In this document: positions 1-15,100 of the stretch, piece by piece
How the letters are laid out: each line of letters begins with the position of its first letter
How positions within the stretch are numbered: position 1 is the stretch's first letter
DNA from: Acrocarpospora catenulata
Lineage (GTDB): Bacteria > Actinomycetota > Actinomycetes > Streptosporangiales > Streptosporangiaceae
Assembly: GCF_018476525.1 (NCBI RefSeq)
Contig: NZ_JAHCST010000031.1
Location: 31,019 to 95,018 of the forward strand
Length of the DNA: 64,000 nucleotides
Direction: 5' to 3'
The notes under the pieces: generated by a model
Seen by the model: only the letters and a program-made list of their open reading frames with translations
What the model was told of the DNA's origin: nothing
Databases searched by the model: none
Program-made: the position numbers and the translations under genes

Positions 1-836
1 TGAACGGTCTCACCCTGTCCGTACGCACCGGGGAGGTGCACGGCTTTCTCGGCCCCAACGGCGCGGGGAAGACCACCACGATCCGGGTGCTGCTCGGGCT
101 GCTCCGGGCCGACTCCGGCACCGTCTCCCTGCTCGGCGGCGACCCCTGGCGGGACGCGGTGCGCCTGCACCGCCGCCTGGCGTACGTGCCAGGGGACGTG
201 AACCTGTGGCCCAACCTGACCGGCGGGGAGGCCATCGACCTCTTCGGCGACCTGCGCGGCGGGCTTGACCTGGCCCGGCGGGCCGAGCTGGTGGACCGAT
301 TCCAGCTGGATCCCACCAAGCGGTGCCGTACCTACTCCAAGGGGAACCGGCAGAAGGTGGCGCTGGTGGCGGCGTTCGCGTCCGACGTCGAGCTGTTCGT
401 GCTGGACGAGCCCACCTCGGGGCTGGACCCGCTGATGGAGGCGGCCTTCCAGCAGACCGTGCGCGAGGTGCGCGGCCAGGGCGCCACCGTACTGCTGAGC
501 AGCCACATCTTCGCCGAGGTCGAGGCGCTCTGCGACCGGGTGAGCATCATCAGGGAGGGCGCCACCGTCGAGTCGGGCACCCTCGCCGAGCTGCGCCACC
601 TGACCCGCACCTCGGTGGCCGTGGAGGCGAACGGGCCGATCACCGGCCTGGCCGGGCTGCCCGGCGTGCACGATCTGGTGGCCGACGGCAGCCGGACCCG
701 GTTCGACGTGGACGCGGCGGAACTCCCCTCGGTGCTGCGGCATCTGGGCAAGTTCGAGGTCCGGGCGATGACCAGCCATCCCCCCACGCTGGAGGAGCTG
801 TTCATGCGCCACTACGGCCAGAAGGCCGCGTCATGA
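1..836 (+). CDS. ABC exporter ATP-binding subunit, 5' end cut by the window
   Basis: ATPase subunit of an ABC exporter; with the following permease it would form a membrane efflux pump for drugs or polyketides. The frame is open from the first bases of the window, so the true start lies upstream and only a short N-terminal piece is missing. Visible motifs: Walker A (GPNGAGKTT), a signature of the DrrA/NatA kind (YSKGNRQK in place of LSGGQ), Walker B ([12 protein letters not shown]) and the H-loop (SSHIFAEVE). The stop codon overlaps the permease ATG (ATGA), so the two are translationally coupled. Family membership is clear; the substrate cannot be read from the sequence. Confidence 0.93.
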   Translation, partial: NGLTLSVRTGEVHGFLGPNGAGKTTTIRVLLGLLRADSGTVSLLGGDPWRDAVRLHRRLAYVPGDVNLWPNLTGGEAIDLFGDLRGGLDLARRAELVDRFQLDPTKRCRTYSKGNRQKVALVAAFASDVELFVLDEPTSGLDPLMEAAFQQTVREVRGQGATVLLSSHIFAEVEALCDRVSIIREGATVESGTLAELRHLTRTSVAVEANGPITGLAGLPGVHDLVADGSRTRFDVDAAELPSVLRHLGKFEVRAMTSHPPTLEELFMRHYGQKAAS

Positions 837-2440
837 CCGCGGGCGCCTGGCGCCTGGTCCGGCTGGCCCTGCGCCGGGACCGGGTGCGCCTGCCGATCTG
901 GATCCTGGTCGCCATGGCGGTGACGGCGGCCGGCGTCGCCGCCGTAGTGGACGAGTTCCCCGACGAGGCGAGCCGGGCCGAGGCGCTCCAGGGCGCCGCG
1001 ACCAGCCCGGCGGTGCTGCTCATGCGGGGCGTGCCCGTCGGCACCAGCCTGGGCGCGGTGGTGAACTTCCGCAACCTGGCGTCCCTGCTGGTGCTGGCCG
1101 CGCTGCTGAGCACCTTCGCGGTGGTCCGGCACACCCGGCAGAACGAGGAGACCGGGCGGGCCGAACTGGTCGGCGCGGGCAGCGTCGGCCGGTACGCCGG
1201 GCTCATCGCCGCCCTGGTGGTGGCCTGCGGCGCCAGCCTGGTGCTCGGCCTGGCGATCACCCTCACGCTGCTGGGCTCGGGGCTGCCGGCGGCCGGGTCG
1301 CTGGCCTTCGGCACCGCGTGCGCGCTCACCGGGATGGCGTTCGCGGGCATCGCCGCCGTTTCCGCGCAGCTGTTCACCGGCGCCCGCGCCGCCAACGCCT
1401 GCGCCGCCGCGCTGGTCGGCGTCGCCTATCTGGTACGCGGGATCGGCGACGCGCTGGGCGAGGTCACCCCCGACGGGGTCACCACCGCCTGGCCGTCCTG
1501 GTTGTCGCCGATCGGCTGGGGCATGCTGGCCCGCCCGTACGGCGAGGAGCGCTGGTGGGTGCTCGTCCTGCCGGTGCTGCTGCTGGCCGCCTGCGTGGCG
1601 GGCGCGTTCGCGCTGGCCGGGCGGCGGGACCTGGGCGGCGGCCTGATCCCCGACCGGCCGGGTCCCGCCACCGGGTCGCTGCACGGGCCGCTCGGGCTGG
1701 CCTGGCGGCTGAACCGGGGACTGGTGTACGGCTGGGTGATCGGGGCGGCGGTGGCCGGGGCCGGGATCGGCTCGCTCGGCGCCACCGTACGGGACGCGAT
1801 GACGGCCAACGCGGGCGCCGTCAAGGTGATCAACCAGCTCGCCGGCGGGGCGGGCGGGCAGCTGGTGGACGTCTTCTTCGCGGCGATGATGAACGTGTTC
1901 GGGGTGCTGGCGGCGAGCTTCGCCGTACAGGCCCTGCTGCGGTTGCGGGCGGAGGAGGCGGGCGGGCCCGGTGAGGCGGTGCTGGCCACGGCCGTCGGCA
2001 GGAGCCGGTGGGTGGCCGCCCATCTGGCCTGCGCGGCCGGGGGCGCGGCGGCCGTGCTGCTGGCCGCCGGGGTCGCGATGGGGCTCGCCGACGCCGCCGC
2101 CGGAGGCGAGGAGGGCGTGCTGACGATGGCCGGGGCCGGGCTGGCGCAGTTGCCCGCCGCGCTCACGCTGGCCGGGTTCGTGGTGCTGGTCTTCGGGGCG
2201 TTGCCGAGGTTCGCGGTGGCGCTGGCCTGGGCGGGGCTGGTGGCCACCATCGTGTGGGGGATGTTCGGGGACATGCTCGGGCTGCCCGACGCGGTCCGGG
2301 ACCTGTCGCCGTTCAGCCACGTCCCTGCCGTACCGGCGGTGGCCGCCACTCCTGGGCCGATCCTGGCGCTGGTCGGGGTGGCGGCGGCGCTGGCGGTCGG
2401 CGGGATGGCGCTGTTCCGCCATCGGGACCTGGCGCCCTGA
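833..2440 (+). CDS. ABC exporter permease (polyketide/antibiotic exporter type)
   Basis: Integral membrane subunit of 535 residues that pairs with the ATPase before it. The start is the ATG at 833, which overlaps the ATPase stop; a longer open frame further upstream is only read-through inside the ATPase gene. About 12 hydrophobic segments are visible, in two halves separated by a polar stretch near residues 270-290 ([16 protein letters not shown]), the layout of two-repeat permeases of the TnrB3-like 'exporter of polyketide antibiotics' group. The first membrane segment ([19 protein letters not shown]) follows a basic N-terminus. Substrate unknown; there is no biosynthetic cluster directly beside it. 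Confidence 0.85.
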   Translation: MTAGAWRLVRLALRRDRVRLPIWILVAMAVTAAGVAAVVDEFPDEASRAEALQGAATSPAVLLMRGVPVGTSLGAVVNFRNLASLLVLAALLSTFAVVRHTRQNEETGRAELVGAGSVGRYAGLIAALVVACGASLVLGLAITLTLLGSGLPAAGSLAFGTACALTGMAFAGIAAVSAQLFTGARAANACAAALVGVAYLVRGIGDALGEVTPDGVTTAWPSWLSPIGWGMLARPYGEERWWVLVLPVLLLAACVAGAFALAGRRDLGGGLIPDRPGPATGSLHGPLGLAWRLNRGLVYGWVIGAAVAGAGIGSLGATVRDAMTANAGAVKVINQLAGGAGGQLVDVFFAAMMNVFGVLAASFAVQALLRLRAEEAGGPGEAVLATAVGRSRWVAAHLACAAGGAAAVLLAAGVAMGLADAAAGGEEGVLTMAGAGLAQLPAALTLAGFVVLVFGALPRFAVALAWAGLVATIVWGMFGDMLGLPDAVRDLSPFSHVPAVPAVAATPGPILALVGVAAALAVGGMALFRHRDLAP

Positions 2441-2445
2441 CCCCT

Positions 2446-2480
2446 GGACCGGCCCGGCGCCTCACGCGCCGGGCTGGTCC
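2446..2480. terminator. Hairpin between convergent genes, probable bidirectional terminator
   Basis: Arms GGACCGGCCCGGCGC and GCGCCGGGCTGGTCC pair over 15 bp with one G-T wobble around a 5-nt loop. It lies just after the permease stop and covers the last codons of the convergent GtrA gene. There is no T-run, which is normal for high-GC actinomycete terminators. Confidence 0.6.
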
Positions 2481-3007
2481 ACCTGGGCGTCCGAGCGCAC
2501 CACGCGCAGTTCGGGCTTGCCGCGCACGACCACCGGCAGGAACACCCAGCGACGGTAGGCCCAGAAGCGGAACACCGTGCCGATGATCACGCCCAGCAGG
2601 TTGGCGGCGTTGAGGGCGACGGGGTTGCTCAGCTGGAGGGTGTACTCGGTGAAGCCCACGCAGAGCACCTGGATCAGCAGGCCGATGCCGTTGAAGACCG
2701 CGAACAGCGCGAACTCCTGGGCCTGGGCGACGTTGCCGGGGCGGCGCCAGGTCCAGTACCGGTGGGCGAGGTAGGTGAACGCGCAGGCCGTGACGGTGGC
2801 CAGCACGACCGAGGTCAGCGGTCCCAGGCCGATGCCGTAGCGGAGCAGGTTCGCTCCGGGGACGCTGATCACGAAGCCGATCGCGCCGATCATGCCGAAC
2901 TTCGCGACTTCTTGCACCATGGGGGACAGCCGGGCCAGACGCATGCGCTCGATGGTAGCCAGCCCCAGGTAAAGGCCCGCCAGACCCTTGGGAGAACGCT
3001 CTCCCAC
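2462..3007 (-). CDS. GtrA-like four-helix membrane protein
   Basis: Small integral membrane protein of the GtrA family. Members are thought to move or present polyprenyl-linked sugars for cell-envelope glycosylation. Four hydrophobic segments are visible (for example KFGMIGAIGFVISVPG and LNAANLLGVIIGTVFRFW), with the typical 'YRRWVF' near the C-terminus. I chose the GTG at 3007 because AGAGAGGTG lies a few bases upstream; this gives 181 residues. A start at 3031 has no good ribosome site, and an ATG at 2944 would also keep the whole fold. A LacI-type palindrome covers the first codons. No glycosyltransferase is adjacent, so the substrate is unknown. Confidence 0.8.
   Translation of the reverse strand: MGERSPKGLAGLYLGLATIERMRLARLSPMVQEVAKFGMIGAIGFVISVPGANLLRYGIGLGPLTSVVLATVTACAFTYLAHRYWTWRRPGNVAQAQEFALFAVFNGIGLLIQVLCVGFTEYTLQLSNPVALNAANLLGVIIGTVFRFWAYRRWVFLPVVVRGKPELRVVRSDAQVDQPGA
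2989..3006. promoter_or_regulatory. LacI-family-type operator at the GtrA start codon
   Basis: TGGGAGAACGCTCTCCCA is an 18-bp inverted repeat with only one mismatched base pair per side and a central CG, the form of LacI-family operators. It abuts the GTG start of the GtrA gene and lies about 215 bp upstream of the GH3 start. Binding by a LacI protein is inference. Confidence 0.5.
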
Positions 3008-3118
3008 GTTCAAGTCACCTCTCTCGATCATCAGTTATCGACATGTAATAAATCGAAAAATAAGCCACCGGCATGCGGATTTGGAAGAACTTCCCTGGCC
3101 AAGGGAGGTCTCTTCAGT

Positions 3119-3134
3119 CAAGAGAGCGCTCTTG
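3119..3134. promoter_or_regulatory. Second LacI-type palindrome upstream of the GH3 gene
   Basis: CAAGAGAGCGCTCTTG contains the perfect 10-bp palindrome AGAGCGCTCT (3123-3132) with a central CG. It sits just upstream of the predicted -35 box of the GH3 promoter, a position suited to repression by a sugar-responsive LacI regulator. Confidence 0.5.
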
Positions 3135-3142
3135 TGAGGATA

Positions 3143-3171
3143 TTGACTCGGAACCGTTACACGGTCAGGAT
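3143..3171 (+). promoter_or_regulatory. Predicted SigA-type promoter of the GH3 gene
   Basis: TTGACT (3143-3148) and CAGGAT (3166-3171) are separated by 17 bp. Transcription would start near 3178, giving a leader of about 45 nt before the ATG at 3223. Confidence 0.4.
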
Positions 3172-3222
3172 TCGGCGTGGTGGCCGCCATGACCGTTTCG
3201 CGATACGAGAACGGACCCTCGC

Positions 3223-5916
<2,694 letters not shown>

Positions 5917-5932
5917 CGACAGCACCACACCA

Positions 5933-5976
5933 CCCGACCGGCTACGGCGATGTCCGCGTAGCCGGTCGGGATTTTT
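5933..5976 (+). terminator. Rho-independent terminator after the GH3 gene
   Basis: A 14-bp perfect stem (left arm CCCGACCGGCTACG-like, right arm CGTAGCCGGTCGGG) closes a loop of about 10 nt and is followed by TTTTT at 5972-5976. This is a classic terminator and it separates the GH3 gene from the PKS. Confidence 0.88.
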
Positions 5977-6125
5977 CCGTTGTGCCCTAGTTCGGGCGGC
6001 TTATCCATTGTTGAGGTGACTCGGCATTCATGACCGAATGAGAACTAGGTAATGCTCTAGGCACACCCCACCTACGCTCCCCGGGAGGCACATCACGAAC
6101 TAAGGCCGCTCTTGGAGAGATCCCC

Positions 6126-9100
6126 GTGAGCAAACGCACGAGTTCGTCGAAGGTAGCCGTTGTGGGCCTTGCCTGTCGGCTACCTCAGGCCGATGGTCCG
6201 CCGGCGTTCTGGGACTTGTTGACCGGCGGAGTCGACGCGATCACCGAAAGGACCGGTGACGGAGGGCCGAAGTGGGCGGGACGATTAGCGGACAAAGTGG
6301 CTTTTGACGCGACTTTCTTCGGACTCTCCCCACGAGAGGCCCGGTACACCGATCCCCAGCAGCGGATCATGCTCGAACTCGGCTGGGCGGCGCTGGAAGA
6401 CGCCGGAATCGTCCCGGGTGCCCTTAAGGGGACGCCGACCGGCGTTTTCGTCGGTGCGATGGCCGACGACTACGCCTATCTGAGCCACCGCGCCGGGCAC
6501 ATCGGCCACCACTCGCTCACCGGAATCGGCCGCGGGATCATCGCCAACCGCCTCTCGTACTTCCTGGGCGTCAACGGGCCGAGTCTGACCGTCGACACCG
6601 GGCAGTCCTCATCGTTGACCGCCTTACACCTGGCATGCGAAAGCCTGCGGCGCGGTGAGAGCGAGATCGCCCTGGTGGGTGGGGTGAACCTCATCATGGC
6701 CGAGGAGAGCACCAGGATCGCCGAGGAGTTCGGCGGGCTGTCGGCCGACGGGCGATGCTTCACCTTCGACGCCCGCGCCAACGGTTACGTGCGCGGTGAG
6801 GGCGGCGTCTGCGTCGTGCTCAAACGGTGGGAGGACGGCGACGACGCCTACGCCGTCATCAGCGGGACGGCGCTGAACAACGACGGTGGCGGCGACTCGC
6901 TCACGGTGCCGCGCGGCGAAGCGCAGCAGGCGGTGATCCGGGCCGCTTGTCGTCGGGCCAGGGTGCGGCCGGCTGATGTGCACTATGTGGAAGTGCACGG
7001 CACCGGCACGGCGGTCGGTGACCCGATCGAGGCGGCGGCGTTGGGGGCGGTGTTCGGCCCGGGCCGGGATTCGCCGTTGCTGGTGGGGTCGGTCAAGACG
7101 AACATCGGTCACCTGGAGGGCGCGGCCGGGCTGGCGGGTTTCCTGAAGGCGGTGCTTTCGCTGCGGCACCGGGTGGTTCCGCCGAGCCTGAACTTCGCCG
7201 AGCCCAACCCTGAGATCGACTTCGACGCCTGGCGCCTGCGGGTCGTCCAGGACAACACCACGCTGCCGGAGGGTGCGGTGGCGGGGGTCTCGTCGTTCGG
7301 AGTCGGCGGGACCAACTGTCATGTCGTGCTTTCCTCGGTCGAGCGAAGGGGCGACGCACCGCAGAACCCCCTTGAGGGACCGGTGCTGTGGCCGTTGTCG
7401 GGTAAGACGCCGGGGGCGGTCGGCGACCAGGCCCGGGTCCTGCGCGCGGAGCTTGTGGCCCGTCCCGAGCTCAGTCCCGCCGACGTCGGCTTGTCGTTGG
7501 CGACGACCCGCACCGCCTTCCCCTATCGGACGGTGATCCGCGCGACCGGCCGGGCCGGGTTCCTGGAGGCTCTGGACACCCTCACCGGTCCGAACGTGGT
7601 CAGTGGCAAGGCCCGTGCCGAGGTGAAACCGGTCTTCGTGTTCCCTGGGCAAGGGACGCAATGGGTCGGCATGGGGACCGAACTCCTTGGCACCTCACCG
7701 GTCTTCCGCGGACAGTACATCGCCTGCGCAGCGGCGTTGCGATCGCAGGTGACCTGGGATCCGTACAGCGTGCTCAACGATGAGGCCGCGCTCGCCCGCG
7801 TGGACGTCGTGCAGCCGGTGCTGTGGGCGTTCATGGTCTCGGCCGCCGCGCTTTGGCGTTCCTACGGTGTCGAGCCCGCGGCGGTCGTCGGTCACTCCCA
7901 GGGCGAGATCGCCGCGGCCACTGTGGCCGGCGCGTTGTCCATCGAGGATGGCGCGCGGGTCGTCGCCCTGCGCAGCAAGGTCATCGCTACGAGGCTCGCC
8001 GGTCGCGGGAAGATGGCATCGGTCGCGATGTCCCTGGCGGAGCTGCGACCGTTGCTCCGGCCAGGAGTCTCGGTCGCTGCGGTGAACGGCCCCAAATCCG
8101 TCGTCGTGGCAGGTGAACCTGATCCGGTACGGCAGCTCGTGGACGAACTTTCGCGAGCCGGTGTCAGGGTCAAACTGATTGATGTCGACTACGCCTCCCA
8201 CACGGCACAGGTCGAACCGGTCATGGCGGAACTGGCCGAACTGCTCGCGCCGATACGACCACAGCGCCCTCGGATTCCCCTCCAGTCCACGGTGGACGGC
8301 GGCCAGGTGCTCGACGGCGACTACTGGGTGCGCAACCTGCGCCGGACCGTGGAGTTCGAGGCGGCGACGGACGCGCTGAAGGCCGCCGGGCACGAGGTCT
8401 TCCTGGAGATGAGCCCACATCCGGTGCTGACGCCCTCGATCGAGGGTGATGTCTCGGCGGTGGGCACGTTACGCCGTGACGACGGAGGACTCGACAGGTT
8501 CCTGTTGTCGTTGGGGACCGCCTACGCCCATGGCGTCAGCGTGGACTGGCAGGCGGTGTTCGGTGCCGCGCGCCGCGTCCGGTTGCCGGGCTATGTCTTC
8601 CAGCGCCGGCGGTACTGGCTTGACGAGCCGGATGAAGCCGAGCGGCCGGCCGCCGTGGACATGGCAGGCATCGTCGCCGCCGAGATCGGCGCCGTGCTCG
8701 GCCATACCGACCTCGACCCCACCGCCACGTTCAAAGAACTCGGCGTCGACTCGGTCACCGCGACCGACCTGCGGGCCAGACTCGTCGCCGCGACCGGGCT
8801 TCCGCTGTCCGCCACGGTGATCTACAACCATCCGACTCCGGCGGCGTTGACGTCTCATCTGGACTCTCTGGCCGGCGAGTCGCCGGAGTCGGCCCGGGTG
8901 AACCAGCGGCGGGTGGCCGGCGATGACGATCCCGTGGTGATCGTGGGAATGGCGTGCCGTCTGCCGGGTGGGGTGGACTCGCCGGCCGCGCTGTGGCGTC
9001 TCATGGACTCCGGTGCCGACGCGATCTCCGCGTTCCCGGCCGACCGTGGCTGGGATGTCGACGCGTTGTCGGCGTTGCCGCGGCGAGGCGGCTTCCTGGA

Positions 9101-12100
9101 CGACGCGGCCGGGTTCGACAACGACTTCTTCGGGATCAGCCCACGTGAGGCGCTGGCCATGGACCCGCAGCAGCGAGTGCTGCTCGAGGTCGTCTGGGAG
9201 GCGATGGAGCAGGCAGGGATTCCGCCGTCGTCGCTGCGTGGCACCCGGACCGGTGTCTATCTCGGCGCGATGGCGCAGGACTACGGCGCCCGGATGCACG
9301 AGGCGTCCGGCGATGCCGAAGGGTACACGCTGACGGGTACCTCGCCCAGCGTGCTGTCCGGCCGGGTCGCGTACACGCTGGGTCTGGAAGGACCCGCGAT
9401 CACGGTGGACACCGCGTGTTCGTCGTCGCTGGTAGGCATGCACCTGGCCGTACAGGGGCTGCGGTCGGGGGAATGCTCGCTGGCGCTGGCGGGTGGTGTC
9501 ACCGTCATGTCGACGCCGGGCATCTTCCAGGAGTTCGCCAAGCAGGGCGGCCTGTCCCCGGACGGGCGATGCAAGGCGTTCGCCGACGCCGCCGACGGCA
9601 CGGGCTGGGCCGAGGGCGTCGGCGTGCTGGTCCTGGAACGGCTTTCCGACGCCCGCCGCAACGGCCATCAGGTGCTGGCGATCCTGCGTGGCTCGGCCGT
9701 CAACTCCGACGGCGCGTCCAACGGGCTGACCGCACCGAACGGCCTCGCCCAGCAGCGGGTCATCGAACAGGCCCTGGACGATGCCGGCCTGCGCGCCGCA
9801 GACATCGACGCGGTCGAGGCGCATGGCACCGGAACCCGTCTGGGCGACCCGATCGAAGCCGACGCCATCCTCGCGACCTACGGCCAGAACCGGACCACAC
9901 CACTTCTCCTGGGATCACTGAAATCCGTCATCGGCCATGCCCAAGCGGCGGCCGGAGTCGCCGGCGTGATCAAGATGGTGCTGGCGATGCGACAGCAGAC
10001 CCTGCCGCGCACCCTGCACATCGACGAGCCGTCCTCCCGAGTGGACTGGAGAAGTGGTCAGGTCGAGTTGCTGACCAGCAGCCGGCCATGGCCCGACAAC
10101 GGTCACCCGATGCGGGCCGGCGTGTCGTCGTTCGGGATCAGCGGCACCAACGCGCACGTGATCATCGAGCAGGCTCCGCCATCCGAGCCGACCGCTTCAC
10201 CGGCCCCGGGCGAGCCCGGTTCGCCATCAGGTCCGGGCGAGCCCGGTTCGCCATCAGGTCCGGGCGAGCCCGGTTCGCCATCGAGTACGGCATCCGGGGC
10301 GGCACCGGCGGTGGTGCCTTGGGTGGTGTCCGGCAAGACCGAGGTTGCGCTCGGTGCCCAGATCGATCGGCTGGTGTCCTTCGTGGCCGAGACCGGTGCG
10401 GATCCGGTCGATGTCGGCTGTTCGCTGGTGACGGCGCGCTCGGAGTTCGCTCATCGGGCAGTGCTGCTGGCCACCGGCGACGGTGTGGCCGAGGCGGCAC
10501 GTGGTGTCGCCGGGCCGCCGGGCGCGCTGGCGGTGCTGTTCGCGGGGCAGGGCGCGCAGCGGATCGGGATGGGCCGCGAGCTCGCCGCCCGGTTCCCCGT
10601 CTTCGCCCGCGCGTTGGACGAGGTTTTCGCGGGGCTGGAGCAGTCACCGCGTGAGGTGATGTTCGGTGCCGACTCGGGACTGCTGGACCGCACCGAGTTC
10701 GCCCAGTCGGCGCTTTTCGCGATCGAGGTCGCACTCTTCCGCCTGCTGGAGTCGTGGGGTGTGACGCCGGACCTGCTGGTGGGGCACTCGATCGGTGAGA
10801 TCGCCGCCGCGCATGTAGCCGGTGTGCTGTCGCTGGATGATGCCTGCACGCTGGTCGCGGCCCGGGGCCGGTTGATGCAGCGTCTGCCCGAGGGCGGGGC
10901 GATGGTGTCGGTCCTGGCCGGTGCGGCGGAGGTCGAGCCGCTGCTGGAGGACGGAGCCGTCATCGCCGCGGTGAACGGGCCGTCCTCCGTCGTGATCGCC
11001 GGGGACGAGGACGCTATCCTGCGCACCGCCGCGCACTTCGGCAAGGCCACCCGCCTGCGGGTGAGCCACGCGTTCCACTCGCCGCTGATGGAGCCGATGC
11101 TGGCGGAGTTCCGGGAGGTCGTCGAGGGGCTGACCTTCGGCGAGCCGAGGACGACGATCATCTCTACCGTGACCGGCGAGGTGGTCGACGCCGCGTACCT
11201 GTGTTCAGCGGAGTACTGGGTGGACCATGTGGTGCGTCCGGTGCGTTTCGCCGCGGCGGTGCAGGCTGCGGGCTCGGCAGGGGCCAGGGTGTTTCTGGAG
11301 CTGGGGCCGGACGGCGGGTTGTCGGCGCTCGTTCACCAGAACCTTTCGGTTCGCCAGGACCCGCACGAGCCGACGGCTGCCTTTCCCGTTCTGCGAAAGG
11401 ACCGCGGTGAGGAGGCGGCGGCGCTGACCGCGGCCGCCCGGTTGTACGTGCACGGCGTGCCGGTGCGGTGGCGGGAGCTGTTCCCGGCCGCTCGCCGGGT
11501 GGATCTGCCGACCTACGCGTTCCAGCGGGTGCGGTACTGGCCCAAGCTCTCGCCGACCGCGGGCGACGTCACCTCCGCCGGGCTGGACCGGCCGCGTCAC
11601 CCGCTGCTCGCCGCGGGCACGGAGTTGCCCGACACCGGCGGATTCCTGTTCACCGGTCTGGTCTCGACCGCCGCCCATCCCTGGCTGTCCGATCATGTGG
11701 TGGCCGGACAGGTTCTGTTCCCCGGCACTGCCTTCGTCGAACTGGCCGTCCAGGCCGGCGGCGAGGTCGGCTGCGGCCTGCTGGAGGAGCTCACGCTCAC
11801 CTCTCCGCTCGTACTGCCCGAGCGGGGAGGCGTTCAGTTGCGGGTGGCGCTCGGCGCCCCCGGCGAGGGCGGCAGCCGGACGGTCGGCGTGTACTCCCGT
11901 CCGGAGGGTGAACCGGACGCGCCGTGGGTTCAGCACGCCACCGGTGTGCTCGCCTCCGCCACACCGACGAGCGTCCCTGACGCCGGCCTGCGGGAGTGGC
12001 CCCCCGCGGACGCCGTCCCGGTGGACCTCGACGGCTTCTACGACCGGCGGGCGGTGGCGGGATTCTCCTACGGCCCCGCGTTCCAGGGAGTGCGCGCCGT

Positions 12101-15100
12101 CTGGCGTACCGAACGGGAGGTGTTCGCCGAAGTCGCCCTGCCCGAAGCCGTCGCCGCCGACGCGGGCTCCTACGGACTGCATCCGGCCCTGCTCGACGCC
12201 GCGCTGCAGGTGGCATCACTGGCCGGGCTCGACGAGGCCGAGGGCGGACTGCTGCCCTTCGCCTGGACCGGGGTGTCCCTGCACGCATCCGGCGCGGCCG
12301 CGCTCCGGGTCCGCATCAGCAGGGTCGGCCCGGAGGCGATCACGCTGGTCGTGGCCGATGCCGGGGGCGTGGTGGCCGCGGTGCGCTCCCTCACGCTCCG
12401 CGCCGCGCGGCCTGCGGCACGCACCGGCGGTGGACCGCTGCTGCGGCTGGACTGGCCGCCGGCGGCGGCATCCGGGAACGGAGACCATCCGGCCAGGCGG
12501 TGGTCGGTGCTCGGCTCCGACGGATGGGGTCTCGTCGCGGCCCTACGCGAAGCCGGGCAGGTGGCGGACATCGCGTGGGAGATGGAGCCGACCGCGGACG
12601 TGACCCTCGTGCATGGGGCGGACGTGACCTTGGTGCCGGTCCCGGTCCCCACTGGGGACGACGTTCCGGCCGAGGTGCGGTCGGTGACCTCGGCGGTGCT
12701 GGCTCGGCTGCGGGAGGCCGGGCGCGACGAGCACGCCAACCGCTTGGTGGTTTTCGTGACTTCAGGCGCGGTCGCGGTGGCCACCGAAACCGCGGCCGAC
12801 CCTGTCGCGGCGGCGGTATGGGGTCTGGTGCGTTCGGCACAGGTGGAGCACCCGGGGCGGTTCGTCCTGGTGGACCTTGATCGTGATCAGGTGGATGCCG
12901 GTCGGGTGGACGGCCGGATGCTGGTCGCGGCGCTGGATTCCGGCGAGCCGCAGTCGGCGGTGCGTGACGGGCTGCTGCGGGTGCCGCGCCTGGTCAGGCT
13001 CGACGACGACCGCTCTCAGACCGGGCCGGCTGCTGGCACCGTCCCGGGTGCCGGCAGGACGACGTGGCATGCCGACGGCACGGTGCTGGTCACCGGTGGC
13101 CTGAGCGGGGTGGGCGCGCTGGTCGCGCGTCATCTGGTGGCCGAGCATGGCGTGTCTCACCTGGCTTTGGTGTGTCGTCGTGGCCTGGATACCGAGGGCG
13201 CCGCGGAGCTGGTGTCGGAGCTGAGGGCCCTGGGTGCCGAGGTCATGGTCGAGGCTTGCGATGTGGCCGATCGTGACCGCCTGGCCGGGCTGATCGCGGC
13301 GATCCCACCGGAGCACCCGCTCACCGGGGTGGTGCATGCCGCGGGGGTGCTCGATGACGGCCTGATCGAAACGCTGACACCCGAGCGGATCGAGGCCGTG
13401 CTGCGGCCGAAGGTGGACGGCGCCTGGCACCTGCACGAGCTCACCCGCGACCTGGGCCTGACCGCGTTCGTGGTGTTCTCCTCGGTGTCGGCGACGCTCG
13501 GCAACGGCGGCCAGGCGAGTTACACCACGGCGAACGCCTTCCTCGACGCTCTCGTACGGCAGCGCGCCGTCCAGGGGCTGGCGGGCCTGTCGGTCGCGTG
13601 GGGCCCGTGGCAGCAGGACACCGGGATGACCAGCGCCCTCACCGAGACGGACATGCGGCGCATGGCCCGCGCCGGGCTGCGACCGATCTCCGCCGAGCAG
13701 GGACTCGCCTGGTTCGACGCCGCGACGGTCAGCCCGGAACCGGTGGTCGTGGCGGCACGGCTGGACCTGGCCGCGCTGCGGGCGCAGGGCCGTGTCCCCG
13801 CGGTCTTCCAGGCACTGGTCCCCGCTGCCATGCGCCAAGCCGCCGCCACCCCCGCCGCCTCCGACGCCCTGGGCGGCCTGTCGGGACAGGCGCTGGGTGA
13901 GGCGGTGTCCCAGCTGGTGCTCACTCAGGTGGCCGCCGTACTGGGGCACGCCTCGGCGAACGCGATTTCGCCGGACCTGACCTTCCAGGACCTCGGCCTG
14001 GACTCCCTCACCTCGGTGGAGCTGCGCAACCGGTTGATCGAGGCAGCACGGTTGCGCCTGCCCGCCACGCTGGTGTTCGATCACCCCACCCCGGCGGCGG
14101 TCGTCCGTTTCATCCGCGGGCAACTCGAGGGCGTCGAGGCCGCGGCGCCGGTGCGGGTCACGGCTCCGGTCACCGGCGACCCGATTGTCATCGTCGGCAT
14201 GGCCTGCCGCTATCCGGGCGGGGTCACCTCACCGGAGCAGCTGTGGGAGCTGGTCACCGAGGGCAGAGACGCCATTTCCGGTTTTCCGGCCGACCGTGGC
14301 TGGGAGGTCGCGGACGCGTCTTTCGCTCGGGCGGGCGGATTCCTGTACGACGCGGCCGAGTTCGACGCGCAGTTCTTCGGGATCTCGCCCCGCGAGGCGC
14401 TCGCGATCGACGCCCAGCAGCGACTGCTGCTGGAGGTCTCCTGGGAGGCCGTCGAACGGGCAGGCATCGACCCGCTCACCCTGAAAGGCAGCCCGACCGG
14501 CGTCTTCGCCGGGATGATGTACCACGACTACCCGTCAACGGGCGACGGAGTACCGGACGCGCTGCGCGGGATCGTCGTCAACGGGAGCACGGGCAGCATC
14601 ACCTCCGGCCGGGTGTCGTACACCCTCGGCCTGGAGGGTCCGGCGGTGACGGTGGACACGGCGTGTTCGTCGTCGCTGGTGGCGTTGCATCTGGCGGCGC
14701 AGGCGCTGCGCTCGGGCGAGTGCTCGCTGGCGCTTGCCGGTGGTGTGACGGTGATGGCCACACCCAACACCTTTATCGACTTCTCCCGCCAGGGCGGTCT
14801 GAGCTCTGACGGCCGGTGCAAGGCGTTCTCCGACAGCGCCGACGGGGTGGGCTGGTCGGAGGGCGTGGGTGTGCTGGTGCTGGAGCGGTTGTCGGACGCT
14901 CAGCGCAACGGGCATCAGGTGCTGGCGGTCGTGCGCGGGTCGGCGATCAACCAGGACGGGGCGTCCAACGGATTGACGGCGCCGAACGGTCCGTCCCAGC
15001 AGCGGGTGATCCGGCAGGCGCTGTCCGGGGCCGGGTTGTCCTACGCGGATGTCGACGTGGTCGAGGCGCACGGTACCGGCACGACCCTGGGCGACCCGAT

